Of a stretch of 64,000 nt of DNA, positions 36,706 through 48,000 are shown one piece after another. Source of the stretch: Tamarix chinensis. Lineage: Eukaryota; Streptophyta; Magnoliopsida; Caryophyllales; Tamaricaceae. The first letter of the stretch is position 1; each line of letters starts with the position of its first letter. The stretch is taken from positions 64,779,245 through 64,843,244 of the forward strand of contig CM060175.1 of the NCBI GenBank assembly GCA_030549775.1, written 5' to 3'. A program made the translations under genes and the position numbers. The notes beneath the pieces were generated by a model. It was not told the origin of the DNA. It saw only the letters and a list, made by a program, of their open reading frames with translations, and searched no databases.

Positions 36706-36717
36706 TTTTAGGTAAGG
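36706..36717 (+). other. Conserved splice-donor-like site of F3
   Basis: TTTTAG then GTAAGGAG, a near-perfect plant donor. F2 has the same on its strand (about 17055), F4 has TTTAG then GTAAGTC (about 46025, minus), and F1 has CAAG then TAAGTC (about 11877). Confidence 0.4.
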
Positions 36718-36984
36718 AGTGCTAAGGCCTTTTATGTGCTTATGTGTATTATGTGTTTCGCATGTTATGTATCAAATGTTTATTATAATTAAATATTTTA
36801 TATGTGGTATGACTTTGAGTTGAAGTATGTTGTGCATGGTATGTGTATTAATTATGTATGATGATATGTGTTGTGTATGTGAGGAAGTCGATGTGGTTTG
36901 TGTGAGAGGAAGGATGAAAAAGGAGGATGGGGAAAGAAGTTGACTAAGGGAAGTGAGTTGACCTAAATTTTATGGTTTTATAAG

Positions 36985-37610
36985 GAATAATCTAGTTTAT
37001 GATGCTATTTGGGAGAATTTAATTTATGATATTATATGGGAGAATTTAATTTATGATTGATTGGGAGAATTAAATTATGGTTTGTTTGGGAGAATTTAAT
37101 TTATGATGTTATTTGGGAGAATGTAATTTATAATATTATATGGGAGAATTTAAGTTATGATTTGATTGGGAGAGTTAATTTATAATTTGTTTGGGAGAAT
37201 TTAGTTTATGATGTTATTTGGGAGAATGTAATTTATAATATTATATGGGAGAATTTAAGTTATGATTTGATTGGGAGAGTTAATTTATAATTTGTTTGGG
37301 AGAATATAATTCATGATGTTATTCGGGAGACGGTAATTTATGATGTTATATGGGAGATTCGAATTTATGGTTTGTTTGGGAGAATTTAAATTAGGATGTT
37401 AATTGGGAGAAGGTAATTTATGAGGTTATATGGAATAATCGAATTTATGGTTGTTTGGGAGAATCTATTTTTTTTATGTTATTTGGGAAAATGTAATTTA
37501 TGATATTATATGGGGGAATCTAATTTATGATTTGCTTGGGGGAATTCAATTTATAGTTTTCCTTGGGAGATTCTAATTTATGATTTTATGTGGAAGAATC
37601 TTTATGACTT
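36985..37610 (+). repeat. GGGAGAAT minisatellite with 105-bp higher-order period
   Basis: Units of 25-27 bp beginning GGGAGAAT. Between 37088 and 37298 four unit types (27, 27, 26 and 25 bp) repeat as a block, with starts at 37088, 37193 and 37298. Outside that core the units are degenerate. Confidence 0.9.
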
Positions 37611-37679
37611 GAATTTAGGGTTTGGTATGGAAGAATCTTTATGGGTTGAATTTAGGGTTTGGAATGGGTGAATCTTTGG

Positions 37680-37890
37680 TTTTGGTTGGATTGAATTTAT
37701 GGTTTGGTATGACGGAATCTAGGGTTTACCTGGTGGTATTAATGGATGTATGTTGGTATTAGGGTTTGTTTGATGATATTAAGGTTTGTATGGTGATAAT
37801 TATAGTTGTATGGTGGTATTAGGATTTACATGGTGATATTGATGGTTGTATGGTGGTATTAGGGCTTGCATGGTTGAATTTAGGGCTTCA
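37680..37890 (+). repeat. TGGTGGTATTAGGGTTTG-type minisatellite of F3
   Basis: About seven loose units of about 28 bp containing ATGGTGGTATTAGGG or TGATATTAAGG. The F2 counterpart is at about 16110-16215 in reverse (ACCCTAATACCACCATAC). Confidence 0.75.
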
Positions 37891-38299
37891 CGTAGAATTT
37901 TAGGGTTTACATGAAAAAGGTTCGAAGGTTTGCATGGAAAGATTAGTGTTTGCATGGAAGTGAAATTTACGTGTGAAAAGTTGATTTGGGATGTAAGGGA
38001 GGAAGTAGAAGAGTTATTTGGGTGTTTGAATGTTTTGGGTGAAAAATAATACGTAAGACATTATAAGGGTATGGAGGTGACTGAATTAGGGTTTGGAGTG
38101 ATTGACAATGGTTGTGGGGGTCAATTAGGGTATGTGGTGTTTGATTAGGGTCTTTGTGTTATCATGTGTATGTGGTGATAAAGTGTAATTATGATGGTGG
38201 AATTTTATGATTTGTTATGTGTGATGATTTATGCATGTCTAGGGTGAAAGCCTTTGAATAAGATACTTAAGACACTAATCATTTAAAGTGGAAGATTGT

Positions 38300-38660
38300 T
38301 GAGCCGGGTCCAGACCGATCCACCGGTCAGAAATAGTGGTTAGGGTTATTACCCTATGTGTAACCGATCCACCGGTAATAATAGTGGTGATGACTATGTC
38401 CCGCAAGTGACCGGCCCACTGGCAATAATAGTGGGGTGACTCGAGCTCAATAAAAACAAACCAGAGTTAAAAATGCTTAAAAGATACTAATTACTTACAG
38501 TGGAACACCATGTGAGCAGGAACCAGACCGATCCACCGGTCAGGAATAGTGGTGTGGACTTTGTCCCGCAAGTGTCCGATCCACTGGCGAATAATAGTGG
38601 TGTGGACTTTGTCCCGCAAGTGACCGGCCCACCGGCAATAATAGTGGGGTGTTCCTGTGC
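38300..38660 (+). repeat. CCACCGG..ATAATAGTGG array of F3
   Basis: Six units of the form GATCCACCGGTAATAATAGTGG or close, in two superunits separated by AAGATACTAATTACTTACAG and TGGAACACCATG. Spacers contain GTCCCGCAAGTG. Same arrangement as F2 (reverse) and F4 (reverse). Confidence 0.85.
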
Positions 38661-39303
38661 TCACATGGATTTGATAAAAAGTATGGTGTGAATCGAATTC
38701 GGATAAGAGATCAATTAAATGATTAATCTGGACTACAATTGGGCCTTCGTACTTTTACCTGGTTGATCATATGCATTTATGATTGTGCCCTTCTATGTTC
38801 TGCATGATTTATGTGTTTGTGTGTTGGCCTTAGTGATCAAGTCACCTTACTCAGTACTGGACCCGTACTGATACTACCTTGGTTGATGGGTCCTGTGATG
38901 ATCCACTGATGGTGGGGAGCAGACCTCTTGTACAGGTTTAAGATCAGAGACTATTTTGGGGGTGGCAGGCCTGACTTGAGTGAGTAGGCAATCCGGAATT
39001 TGACCCATCGGGTTTTATCTTGTTTAAATGTATTTCTATTTGGAAGTTACAAGTGTTAATAAATGTTTATGCGTACTCTGATTTTGTTGTATGATCTTTT
39101 GAATTCTTTTATGAAATTGTTAATTTGAATTTAACGTAAATCTTTTCTTTAGCCTTAGCACTTGGTACTGGAATGGTCGGAGAGAACCGGTCTGGTACTA
39201 AGTGTGGCGGTAACATTCCCAGAATTTACAGGTTTTAAGTGTTTCTATCTTAATTGCTTCCGTTTTAAAAAAAAATTAGTGAATTTTGGGGTGTTACAAG
39301 AAG

Positions 39304-39800
39304 ATGCCACCAAAGCCTTCGAGATTTTAAAGGACAAGCTATGTAATGTATCAATATTATCTTTACTTAACTTTGATAAATTGTTTGAAGTTACATGTGA
39401 TGCTAATGGGGTAGGGATAGGGGGTGTACTATAATAAGAAAAATTGCATTTTTTATTGAAAAATAAAAATGGTGCTAAAATAAATTATTCAACATATGAC
39501 AATGACTTCTATGTCATCATAAGAATCTTCGATACATGGAGTCATTATTTGAGACCTAAACCATTTGTTTTGCATTCAGATCATGAGAGTATAAAATATT
39601 TTCATGGGTAAAAGAAGATTAGTATTAGACATATAAAATAGTTTAGTTTCTTACAATCCTGTGCGTTTTCTATCAAAAATTTTGATGGTAGAGAAAATGT
39701 TATAGCAGATGCATTATCTAGGAGATGTATGATACTTGTTATGTTGGATGCTAAATTATTATGTTTTGAAATGTTAAAATAATTATATGCTAAAGAAAGA
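39304..39800 (+). pseudogene. Gypsy-2 RNase H
   Basis: Continues the pol frame after F3: DATKAFEILKDKL, FEVTCDANGVGIGGVL (catalytic Asp), then a stop, NYSTYDNDFYVIIRIF, HYLRPKPFVLHSDHESI, the VIADALSRR motif and MILVMLDAKLLCFEM. Several stops. The domain order is as in Ty3/gypsy pol. Confidence 0.9.
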
Positions 39801-40135
39801 GTTGAATTTATTAAAAAACTTCATGAAAAAATAGAGAATAATATTGAAAAATCTAATGCTAAATACCAAAACCAAGCTAACAAAAATATAACTATACAAA
39901 TATTTTCACTATGTGGCTTGGTATGGTTGCATTTAAGAAAAAAAATATTTCTAAAAGTAAGTAAGAATAAACTAATGCCAAGAATAGATGGACCTTTCAA
40001 AATCTTAAGAAAATTTGGAAATAATGCTTATGAATTAGAATTACCAGAATCCTAAGGAGGAGTTTCTAGGACTTTCAACCTTGGTAATTTATCTCCTTAT
40101 TATAGTGATGCTAATTTGATGAGAAATTCTTCTTT
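39801..40135 (+). pseudogene. Gypsy-2 integrase C-terminus (core deleted)
   Basis: After LYAKERVEF the sequence jumps directly to FIKKLHEKIENN and AKYQNQANKN, which normally lie after the integrase core. It then has LVWLHLRKKIF, KLMPRIDGPFKILRKFG, YELELPES and SPYYSDAN. The zinc finger and the DDE catalytic core are absent. Confidence 0.9.
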
Positions 40136-40147
40136 AAAAAGGGAGAA
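40136..40147 (+). other. Polypurine tract of Gypsy-2
   Basis: AAAAAGGGAGAA immediately before TGATGCAGGAGC, matching Gypsy-1. Confidence 0.85.
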
Positions 40148-40828
40148 TGATGCAGGAGCATCTTCATCCCTTTCTTTTCAAGTTAAAGGATAAGAGTTAG
40201 CATATTTGGAGGTACTACCAATTATCTTAGAAAATCTTAAACACCTTCATAATAATACTAATAATGTTTCATTAATTGACTCTTCTAGGTATTATATATG
40301 TTTGCAAGAAGAGGACTTCACCAATGATATATAATGTGCAAGACAATAAAAATGCAAGGGTTACAAAGTTGCATGGGAGACAAAGTTATAAGACATGAAG
40401 CTTGATTATTTATTATTTCATGTATTATTATGCTTAGGTTTTATGTAGCTTTGATATTTTATGTAAACTTTGTAATATCTTGCTATTATAATTGTAACTC
40501 ATTATGCATACTATATGGACATGTGTTGGTTTAACTCTAATATAATTACGCCAGTTTATTTGGGATTAATTAAAGAGAGTTAAGCTCAACCTCTTGTCAC
40601 ATGTGTATATATGAAGACTTGTACCTTTGATTGAGAAGAAGAAACATAATGAAATCAAGCACTTAATGACAAAAGGAGAAAGAGTGGAATCTAGCTTTCT
40701 TTCTTCCTATCTTTCTCTCAAGTGAGAAGTGAAATTTAGGAATAATTCTTTAGAGAAATTAGAGATTTATCTTTAGAAGTTATTTTGATATTGGAGTAGA
40801 AAAATACCACATTCAAATCTAGATATCA
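40148..40828 (+). repeat. 3' LTR of Gypsy-2
   Basis: Starts TGATGCAGGAGC like the Gypsy-1 LTRs and encodes the same U3 tail (ELAYLEV, PIILEN, YYICLQE) up to a stop near 40332. TATATATGAAGACTTGTAC at about 40605 is a TATA-like site matching the Gypsy-1 position. The end at ATATCA 40828 is a guess; no TSD could be checked because the 5' LTR is missing. Confidence 0.7.
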
Positions 40829-41757
40829 ATCACCTAACTTCAAGTCCTTCTTTACTTCTAACTTACATTTGTTGAAGATGAATCCAAATTTAAAGGTCCT
40901 GTAATTGAGAAGATATTCATCTAATATCTTACACATCAATAACACTTTCAAAATGTCAACATTCCACATACAAACTAAACTAACAAAAATACCCCAATCT
41001 TGCTTAAATGACTCAAAAACTCTCATTATGTAACCTGCTCCACACGCAACCAAAACTCTAACATAGTATACACATAATTAGTTGTGAAACCCTCAATAAT
41101 TATCATGCCATAAATATTTTCCCACAAAACCCATAAACTAGCCCAAAAACCATTAAGATAACAAGTTACCCAAAACTTTATAACAACCCTACGGGTCTCA
41201 ACTGTTTCAACTTCCATTCCTCAACACATTTCATCTTTATAGCACTTACTTATATTAACACTCCATATTTTAATTAAGATGGTAGATCTTGCTAATATTC
41301 TAGGGTTATAGGACAAGACTTAAACAAGCAATATCACTTAAGCTCATAATTTTACATAAGAATCATGAATTCATAATATCATACAATAAGATAATTGAGC
41401 AATACTACTAACACGATTTCATGAAATATAGCTATACTAACATGATATTGAATACATTTACAACATAACATCAAAATCCTATTCTAAGACATGAATCCTT
41501 ACCCAAATTTCACTAGTCTCTAAGCAAGTAAAAGAACTTAAGTCTCTTTTTCTAAAACCACAGAAATATCACCTAATAGTTAGGAAAATCCAGGTTTAGA
41601 AGCATAGGAAAATAAACAATGAATGGTAAGGAAAAGGAGGAAGAAAATAAGGGAAGGCCTGAAGGAGATAGGCTAGCTTGCGAGGGTCGACGACCGATGC
41701 TTAGGGTTACTGGCATGAGTGTTTTACTCAAAAAAGGGAGTAACACAATAAGTTTAT
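40829..41757. other. AT-rich spacer, nothing recognised
   Basis: Between Gypsy-2 and F5. Minus-strand frames at 40826-41217 are hydrophobic but carry no domain. A GTCGACGACC stretch near 41687 is locally GC-rich. Confidence 0.45.
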
Positions 41758-44700
41758 TGTAACACCCCCATTTTTCACTATAGAAAAAAATTCATTTTAA
41801 AAGCATTACATAATTGGAAATGCAATATAATATCATGAAAAATGGGATGATACCAATATATTTAACACAAAATAGATGCCTCAAGGCCTACCTCACATTA
41901 GATATAAGGCTAAGTATCGAACCAACCACAACATAGAGAAAAACTAGAGAGCGCTAGAAAATCACTTAATGATATGAAAAAAATAAGGTTTACAACCCAA
42001 GACTATGTAAGTTTAAAACTAATACAAAATAAACTGAAAAAAAAAGTTAACCAAAGAGAAAAAATTAAGGGGGAAGGTCTCTCGGTCACTTAAGGACCAT
42101 AAAGGGAATGGCACCTAAATTTCATATGCTCAAATAACTTGAATAAATAGGAGAAGAGATTAAACCACTCATTATTCATCCTTAGAAACCTACACAAGGC
42201 CTCCTACTCGTGGGAATAAGCAAGGGATTGCAACAATAACCATATTAATATGTATACATATTGAGCAAGCCTATCTACAACTAATGTATATCAAGGGGCA
42301 TGCAAGACTCACACAACATGCTCATGATATGACATGCCAAAATGTACGTGCAATATTTCTACCATGCCATTCTCGTATTACCATGCAAGTTTGTACTAGG
42401 CATACATGGATTTATAAGAGTACTTAATCATAATCATACTTTCATATAAGGACATATAAGTTATATCATACATATCATATTTTTGAGAAAACATGGATCA
42501 CTTAGATTATCCAGATAGAAGTGTATAGGGTGTACTTTGTAGAGTAATGCACATATAGGTGTACATATATAACTCTTCAATCATGGATTCTCATAGTAAG
42601 GGGGATCATGACTATACATAAAATAGATCATGTGATAATTCATGGGAACATGCTTGAACAATAGCATCATATCACAATGGAGCATTTAAGGGAAATATAT
42701 GGTAGTGTATGTTATATACATGCATATATACACTGATAGATATGCTGCATTATGCATTTAAAGGAACACTAGATTGATGTAACATTAAAGGAGCATAAAC
42801 ATAGGTTATATGATATACTTACTAACCATCAGTTACTATATTTGGTTAAAGCGATAATAAGATTCCTTTATACGAGTTTATTAAGACATGAACAAGATTA
42901 TACAATAATTCATAACTCAAGTGAGGCGTGAGCTCTTAAACACTTATGAGGGCAAAAATAAGTATCATGTTAGTGAAATAACCATATCAAGATCAAACAT
43001 AAAATAATGCAAAGCTAATTTTATGCACCTCTAGGATCCATTCTCGCTATTATCTTTTGTCAGGTGAGAATAGAACTTCTTTAAAAATTTATTGAGCAAT
43101 AGGTGAGATTATTCCCTATGGTATTTTAATACCCATGGAAGCTAAACCATAAAAATGGACATAAAGTCCAATTGTAACTGAAATAATGTAGTTGGCATAA
43201 TTCTGGCATAAGCTAAATAAATTGGTGGACATAAGTACAACCAAAGTTAAAGTGACTTTTATGCGGTGATTAGACCCTTTATTATCGATACCCCCAAGTA
43301 CATATTTGGTGTTTAGAGTAGGAATGACACTCGGATCAACTAGGATCCCACTCGAACGTAATTGAAGGAAAAAACATCCGAAGACAGACTAACCCTGATA
43401 ATTAATTAAGAATCAAATAATGTAGCCTCGTAATAATGATTATTTTACTTTATGTGATTAATATCTTACTATATCAAGATTTCAAAACACATAAAGGTAC
43501 ACATATAATATCATACCAAGTAACAAACCATTTTGATTGAAATGTAATCATGTACGGTTCTCACATTATCGAATGTTCCCATTAAGGGTATCTTAAAGTG
43601 ATCATCCCATTTCTTGATCAATTATTCTAAAGGCACAATTATAGAACATTAATATCAACCATAAATGTCCAAGCCAACATTGATTTCCATTTATTTCTCT
43701 TCATTCATAATTCAAGTCTATCTTAAAGTCTAAGGCTGTGATCAAAGCCATAATTTCATTACTTAACCATAACCTTACCTTACCATTCATTATATAGTAT
43801 TCCATGTTAATCCCTAAGGCTAAAGATGAAGGTCCAATTGGAGGTCAATTAAGATCCAACTTGATCTCATGTTATTTATTCATTTATGTAAATGACTATC
43901 TATTTATAAATAAGGTCAAGTGAGGTCCTAATAAGGGTAACTTAAGGCCATCATATATATCCATGTTATTTTCTTCGATTCATGCTAATTCCCTTCAATT
44001 TACAACATTCCATATTTTAAGGTAAATATATATGTTGTTAAGAGTTTATTTTCCATCATAATGATTTGTTACATAGATATTAGTCATAGGAAAACTCCAT
44101 TTTTAGCCATCTAATCATTTTATGGTTAAGAGAAGGCTAAAATTCTAGGTCAAGGTCAACCAAGGATTAATATTTTAACTAAATTTAATCCATCATTAAA
44201 ACTCAATTAATTTAGGTAAGATTATAGATATCAACATCTTAGGTCATCATCCATACATAAGGAAACTTAAAGTATCATATTTGGAAAGAGATATGTAAGA
44301 AACATGAATCTAGCCAAGACCAATTGTAACACCCCCAAAATTCACACCTGAAAAAAATAATTTAAAGAATAAAGCGGAAGCTAGAAGAGAATTTGGGGAA
44401 TGTTACCGCCACATCTAACACAAGATAGATGTCCACCATCTATCTTATGCTAGATGCAAGGCTAAAACCTGTCAAACAAAATTTCAAACATCTATACCGT
44501 AAGGATAAACTCCCACAAGGAGATATCCGTAGGCAGATGGCAAGTGAATAAATTCACTAAATAAAATCATCGCTGAATTGATCAGCGGAACCTGTGAAAT
44601 AAATTCGAATTTTAAAAGCTTATCAGAGTACGAGAAATTGAAAGTTAATTACAATACCCTTGAAATTTTAAATACAACACTTGAAACTTCCAAAAACAAA

Positions 44701-45149
44701 TACAGTTAAATAAGACAAATCCCGATAGATCAAATTCCGGATTGCCTACTCTCTTAAGCCAAGTCTTCCACCCAAATACAATATCTGAACTCAAACCTGC
44801 ACAAGAGGTCTGCTCCCCACCATGAGTGGATCATCACAGGACCCATTCAACCAAGGTAGTATCAGTACGGGTCCGGTACTGAGTAAATCAAGACCACCCA
44901 ACTCAAGGAAGGAAACATGAAACACATAAGATATGAAAGACTATAGCCTACAATTCTCATGCTCAATTATACATGTATTACATACAATAGAACATAGGGT
45001 CACAGATTCATACTTATGAGTACATTACTAGACATGACAACACATAAGATACAAGCATACAAGAAATCACGATCACATGCTAAGTAACACCAATCCAACA
45101 ATCCAATGATAATCATTATTACATTCGATTTTATTTATTTATGATGAGT

Positions 45150-45700
45150 TCAGAGACCCCCACTATTCTTAAACCAGTTGAACGGTCTAAAGCACCTCTA
45201 GGGGACAACACACCTGAGCCACTATTATCATCTGGTGGAACAGATCCTACACCTCTTAGGGCAAAACGCTCCTGAGCCACTATTCTGAATCGGTGGAATG
45301 GCTTGAATCACCTCTCAAGGACAGGACACCTGAGCCACTATTATCGTCCGGTGGAATGGACCCTACACCTGGTCCTGACTCACGTAATTTTCCACTTTAA
45401 ATTATTAGTGTCTTATTCATTACTTAATTCATATCATATTCTTATTCACGTTGAGTATAGGGACCCACTATTCTTAATCCGGTGGAACTGACTGAAGCAC
45501 CTCTCAGGGATAACACACCCGAGCCACTATTATCATTCGGTGGAACGGATTCTACACCTCTCAGGGCAAAACGCTCCTGAGCCACTATTCTGAACCGGTG
45601 GAACGGCTTGAATCACCTCTCAGGGACAGGACACCTGAGCCACTATTATCGTCCGGTGGAACGGACCCTACACCTCGGCCCAACTCACGTGATCTTCCAC
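45150..45700 (-). repeat. CCACTATT..CCGGTGG array of F4
   Basis: Two superunits starting at 45161 and 45466 (period 305 bp), each with four CCACTATTATC..GGTGGAA units spaced about 60-70 bp. Spacers carry CACCTCTCAGGG and CGCTCCTGAG. Each superunit ends with CACGTGATCTTCCACTTTAA or close. Confidence 0.9.
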
Positions 45701-47615
45701 TTTAAATAATTAGTATCTTATTCAATTATTTTAGCCGACCATAATTCAGGCCCACATGAATAATTCCATAACATAAAGATATAGCATAGGGCATCATACA
45801 ATTTCAATCCATACTCAACCCTTCACATACTCAAATACATACCATATCCAAATGTCATATTAACACACATTTGCATTAAGACTATAAATTTGTACATACA
45901 TGCAATTACCACACAAAACACAACATCCACTTGACATAATTAAATAATCGATAGACATACTTATTACCTTTCACTTCAAGTAGACATACATCCAAATTCC
46001 GCCATAAGTAAAGGTAAGTAATGACTTACCTAAATCCGAAGCTAGCTAAGCAAATTGAGAAAGAGGGAGAGTTATCGAAAGCTTGACAATCCACGAGAAA
46101 GTTTTCCTAGATCACCGATAGAAATCGAAACTAGGTTAGAAACTATCTTATCAATTAATAATTTACATATTCTAATTAAATAAATGCAAACGGATACAAA
46201 CGATCTTTCTTGGAAAACGTGTACATAACATATGACTCAAGATTTAAGATTAAAAATAAATCAAAATGGATTAACACACATATCACTTGGGACATTTCAA
46301 TTTAATTTGGAAAGCTCGAGAAAGAATAATCGATTATAAGTTAATTTATCGAAAATGACTTGTTCATTAGGTTTTACAACTAAATAGGTAAACCGACAAT
46401 TTACATAGAACCAAATCCAAACCGATTAGATTAAAACATAATTTAAATGATTTAAAACCCAAAGACATAAATCGATTAGATAAAAGATGCATAGTAAAAA
46501 AATTAATTTTATAAAACCATCCCCGAAGATTAGGGTTTTTAATGCCTAAACTACGAATCGACCAAATCACCTCGATTAGCTCAAATTGATAGTTTTAAAA
46601 TACAATTAAACTAATTTTACATAAATCTAGATAATCAATTTCAACAAAACAATCTTCCGATTAACCAATTCAAGACGATCTGTTTTCAAAATTAGGGTTT
46701 TAAAGCCCCACAACACAAACTCAGGTAATTCAAATCAATTAATTCCAATTAAAGGTATTAGAATACAATTAGGATTATTTCAACTACTTCTATAAATTTA
46801 ATTTTAGAAAAATAACTATACAAATAACCAATTCATAATCTCACTTGAAATCTAGGGTTTTAGGCCCAAAAATGCAATTCGGTAAAATTCTATAAATTTA
46901 ATCAAATTGAATGTTTAGAAATGCAATTAAACACATTTTATAACATATCAAATAATCAGTTGATCAAAACCGCTAAAAGAAATACCCAATTTAGCACAAT
47001 TAGGGTTTTTGAGCCCGGAACGCAAATCCGATCAATTCTTGCTAAAATATTTAAATTGATGGTTCGGAAAGGTAATTAAATATATTCTAATATAAATCAT
47101 ATAGTTAATTGAATAAAATAACCTAATTATACAATCCAATTTGGACCCGCAAGATTTTTGACCTAAAAATTCAATTCCGATTAATTACGCACAATTTTCC
47201 CAAATCAACACTTCCGATATGAAATTAAATATATTTCAAACAACATTATAAAATCAATTGAGCAGAACGACTCAATTACGCGACCCAATTTCATTACACA
47301 CGAGTTTTGACCTAGGAATTAAATTCCGATTAATTCTGCATAAATTTCTCAAATTGACGGTTCCAACATGAAATTAGATACATTTAAAAACATATTGTAT
47401 AATCAATTTATCGAAAATTGCCAAATCGGGCGAATCCAAAAAATTCGGGCATAACCCGGCCAAAAATCCAATTTTCCAGAATTCCAACATAAACCGTACA
47501 ATTAACCTATCGAAATCAATCTTACAACACATATATACATAATCAAACAATCAATTTAGATTTTCATAAGCTAATTCATACTCAATTAATCAAATCCATG
47601 TTAGGGTTTTCAGAA

Positions 47616-47622
47616 ATTTATA
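47616..47622 (-). promoter_or_regulatory. TATA-like site of F4
   Basis: The minus strand reads TATAAAT just downstream of the GC-rich block, as in F2 and F3. Confidence 0.4.
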
Positions 47623-47639
47623 CCAAACAAAAATCAATA

Positions 47640-48000
47640 AATCGGAGCAAGGGAAGGTCGAAGAAGCTTCGTCGGGGGCCGGGGGTTGCTCGCCGGTGGT
47701 CAGCCAGGCTCGCCGGAGCCGGACGGCGGCTCGTCGCTACTGCTGCTGCTGGTGGTTGCTGCTACTGCTGCGGTCAAGCTGGTTGTTGCGGCTACTATTG
47801 TGTTCGGTGGCAGCTGGTTGGAGGCCGACCGGAGGGGCGAAGCAAGGAGGAGGCAGCTAGGGAGAAGGAGGAGGCTGGGGCTTGGGGCTGCGAACAGGGA
47901 GCAAGGGTCGGGAGAAGTCGGGAAGAAGAAGAGAAAAGAAAGGAGAGAAGAAGAGAGAAAAGGGAAAGAAAGAGGAGCGGGAAGGTCCGACGGGTTGGGT
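47640..48000 (-). promoter_or_regulatory. GC-rich U3 block of F4
   Basis: GC-rich with GCTGCTGCTGG-type trinucleotides and a purine-rich run (47925-47975). Same position as the CpG islands of F2 and F3 although the sequence is different. Open frames of about 140 codons are low-complexity artefacts. Confidence 0.5.

Larger units (their letters stand above)
34259..39298 (+). mobile_element. F3: complete LTR-only element (5.0 kb)
   Basis: Starts TGAAATGCCCC and ends GAATTTTGGGGTGTTACA, flanked by AGAAG at 34254-34258 and 39299-39303. Removing it and one AGAAG joins the FKWGE codons to DATKAFEILKDKL in frame, which proves the boundaries. From the left: AT-rich end, pyrimidine run and GC-rich CpG island, TATA box (35371), leader, splice-like sites, AT-rich spacer, GGGAGAAT minisatellite, CCACCGG array, and a 3' block with AATAAATG (about 39058) that could serve polyadenylation. 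No gag or pol. Inverted near-copy of F2. Confidence 0.92.
31653..40828 (+). mobile_element. Gypsy-2: Ty3/gypsy element split by F3
   Basis: Plus-strand relative of Gypsy-1, more decayed. Order: gag (31653), protease, RT (33300-34253), then F3 inserted at a codon boundary region, then RNase H (39304), integrase C-terminus, polypurine tract (40136) and 3' LTR (40148). The integrase zinc finger and DDE core are missing. No 5' LTR was found, so the left limit is the gag start and the right limit is approximate. Confidence 0.85.

Noticed and set aside
38500..38691. Plus-strand frame with a repeated SGVDFVPQV motif
   Set aside because: The repetition is the CCACCGG array translated; the frame is not kept in F2 or F4.
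40826..41217. Hydrophobic minus-strand frames
   Set aside because: No signal-peptide-like start, no domain, AT-rich context; explained by T-rich codons.
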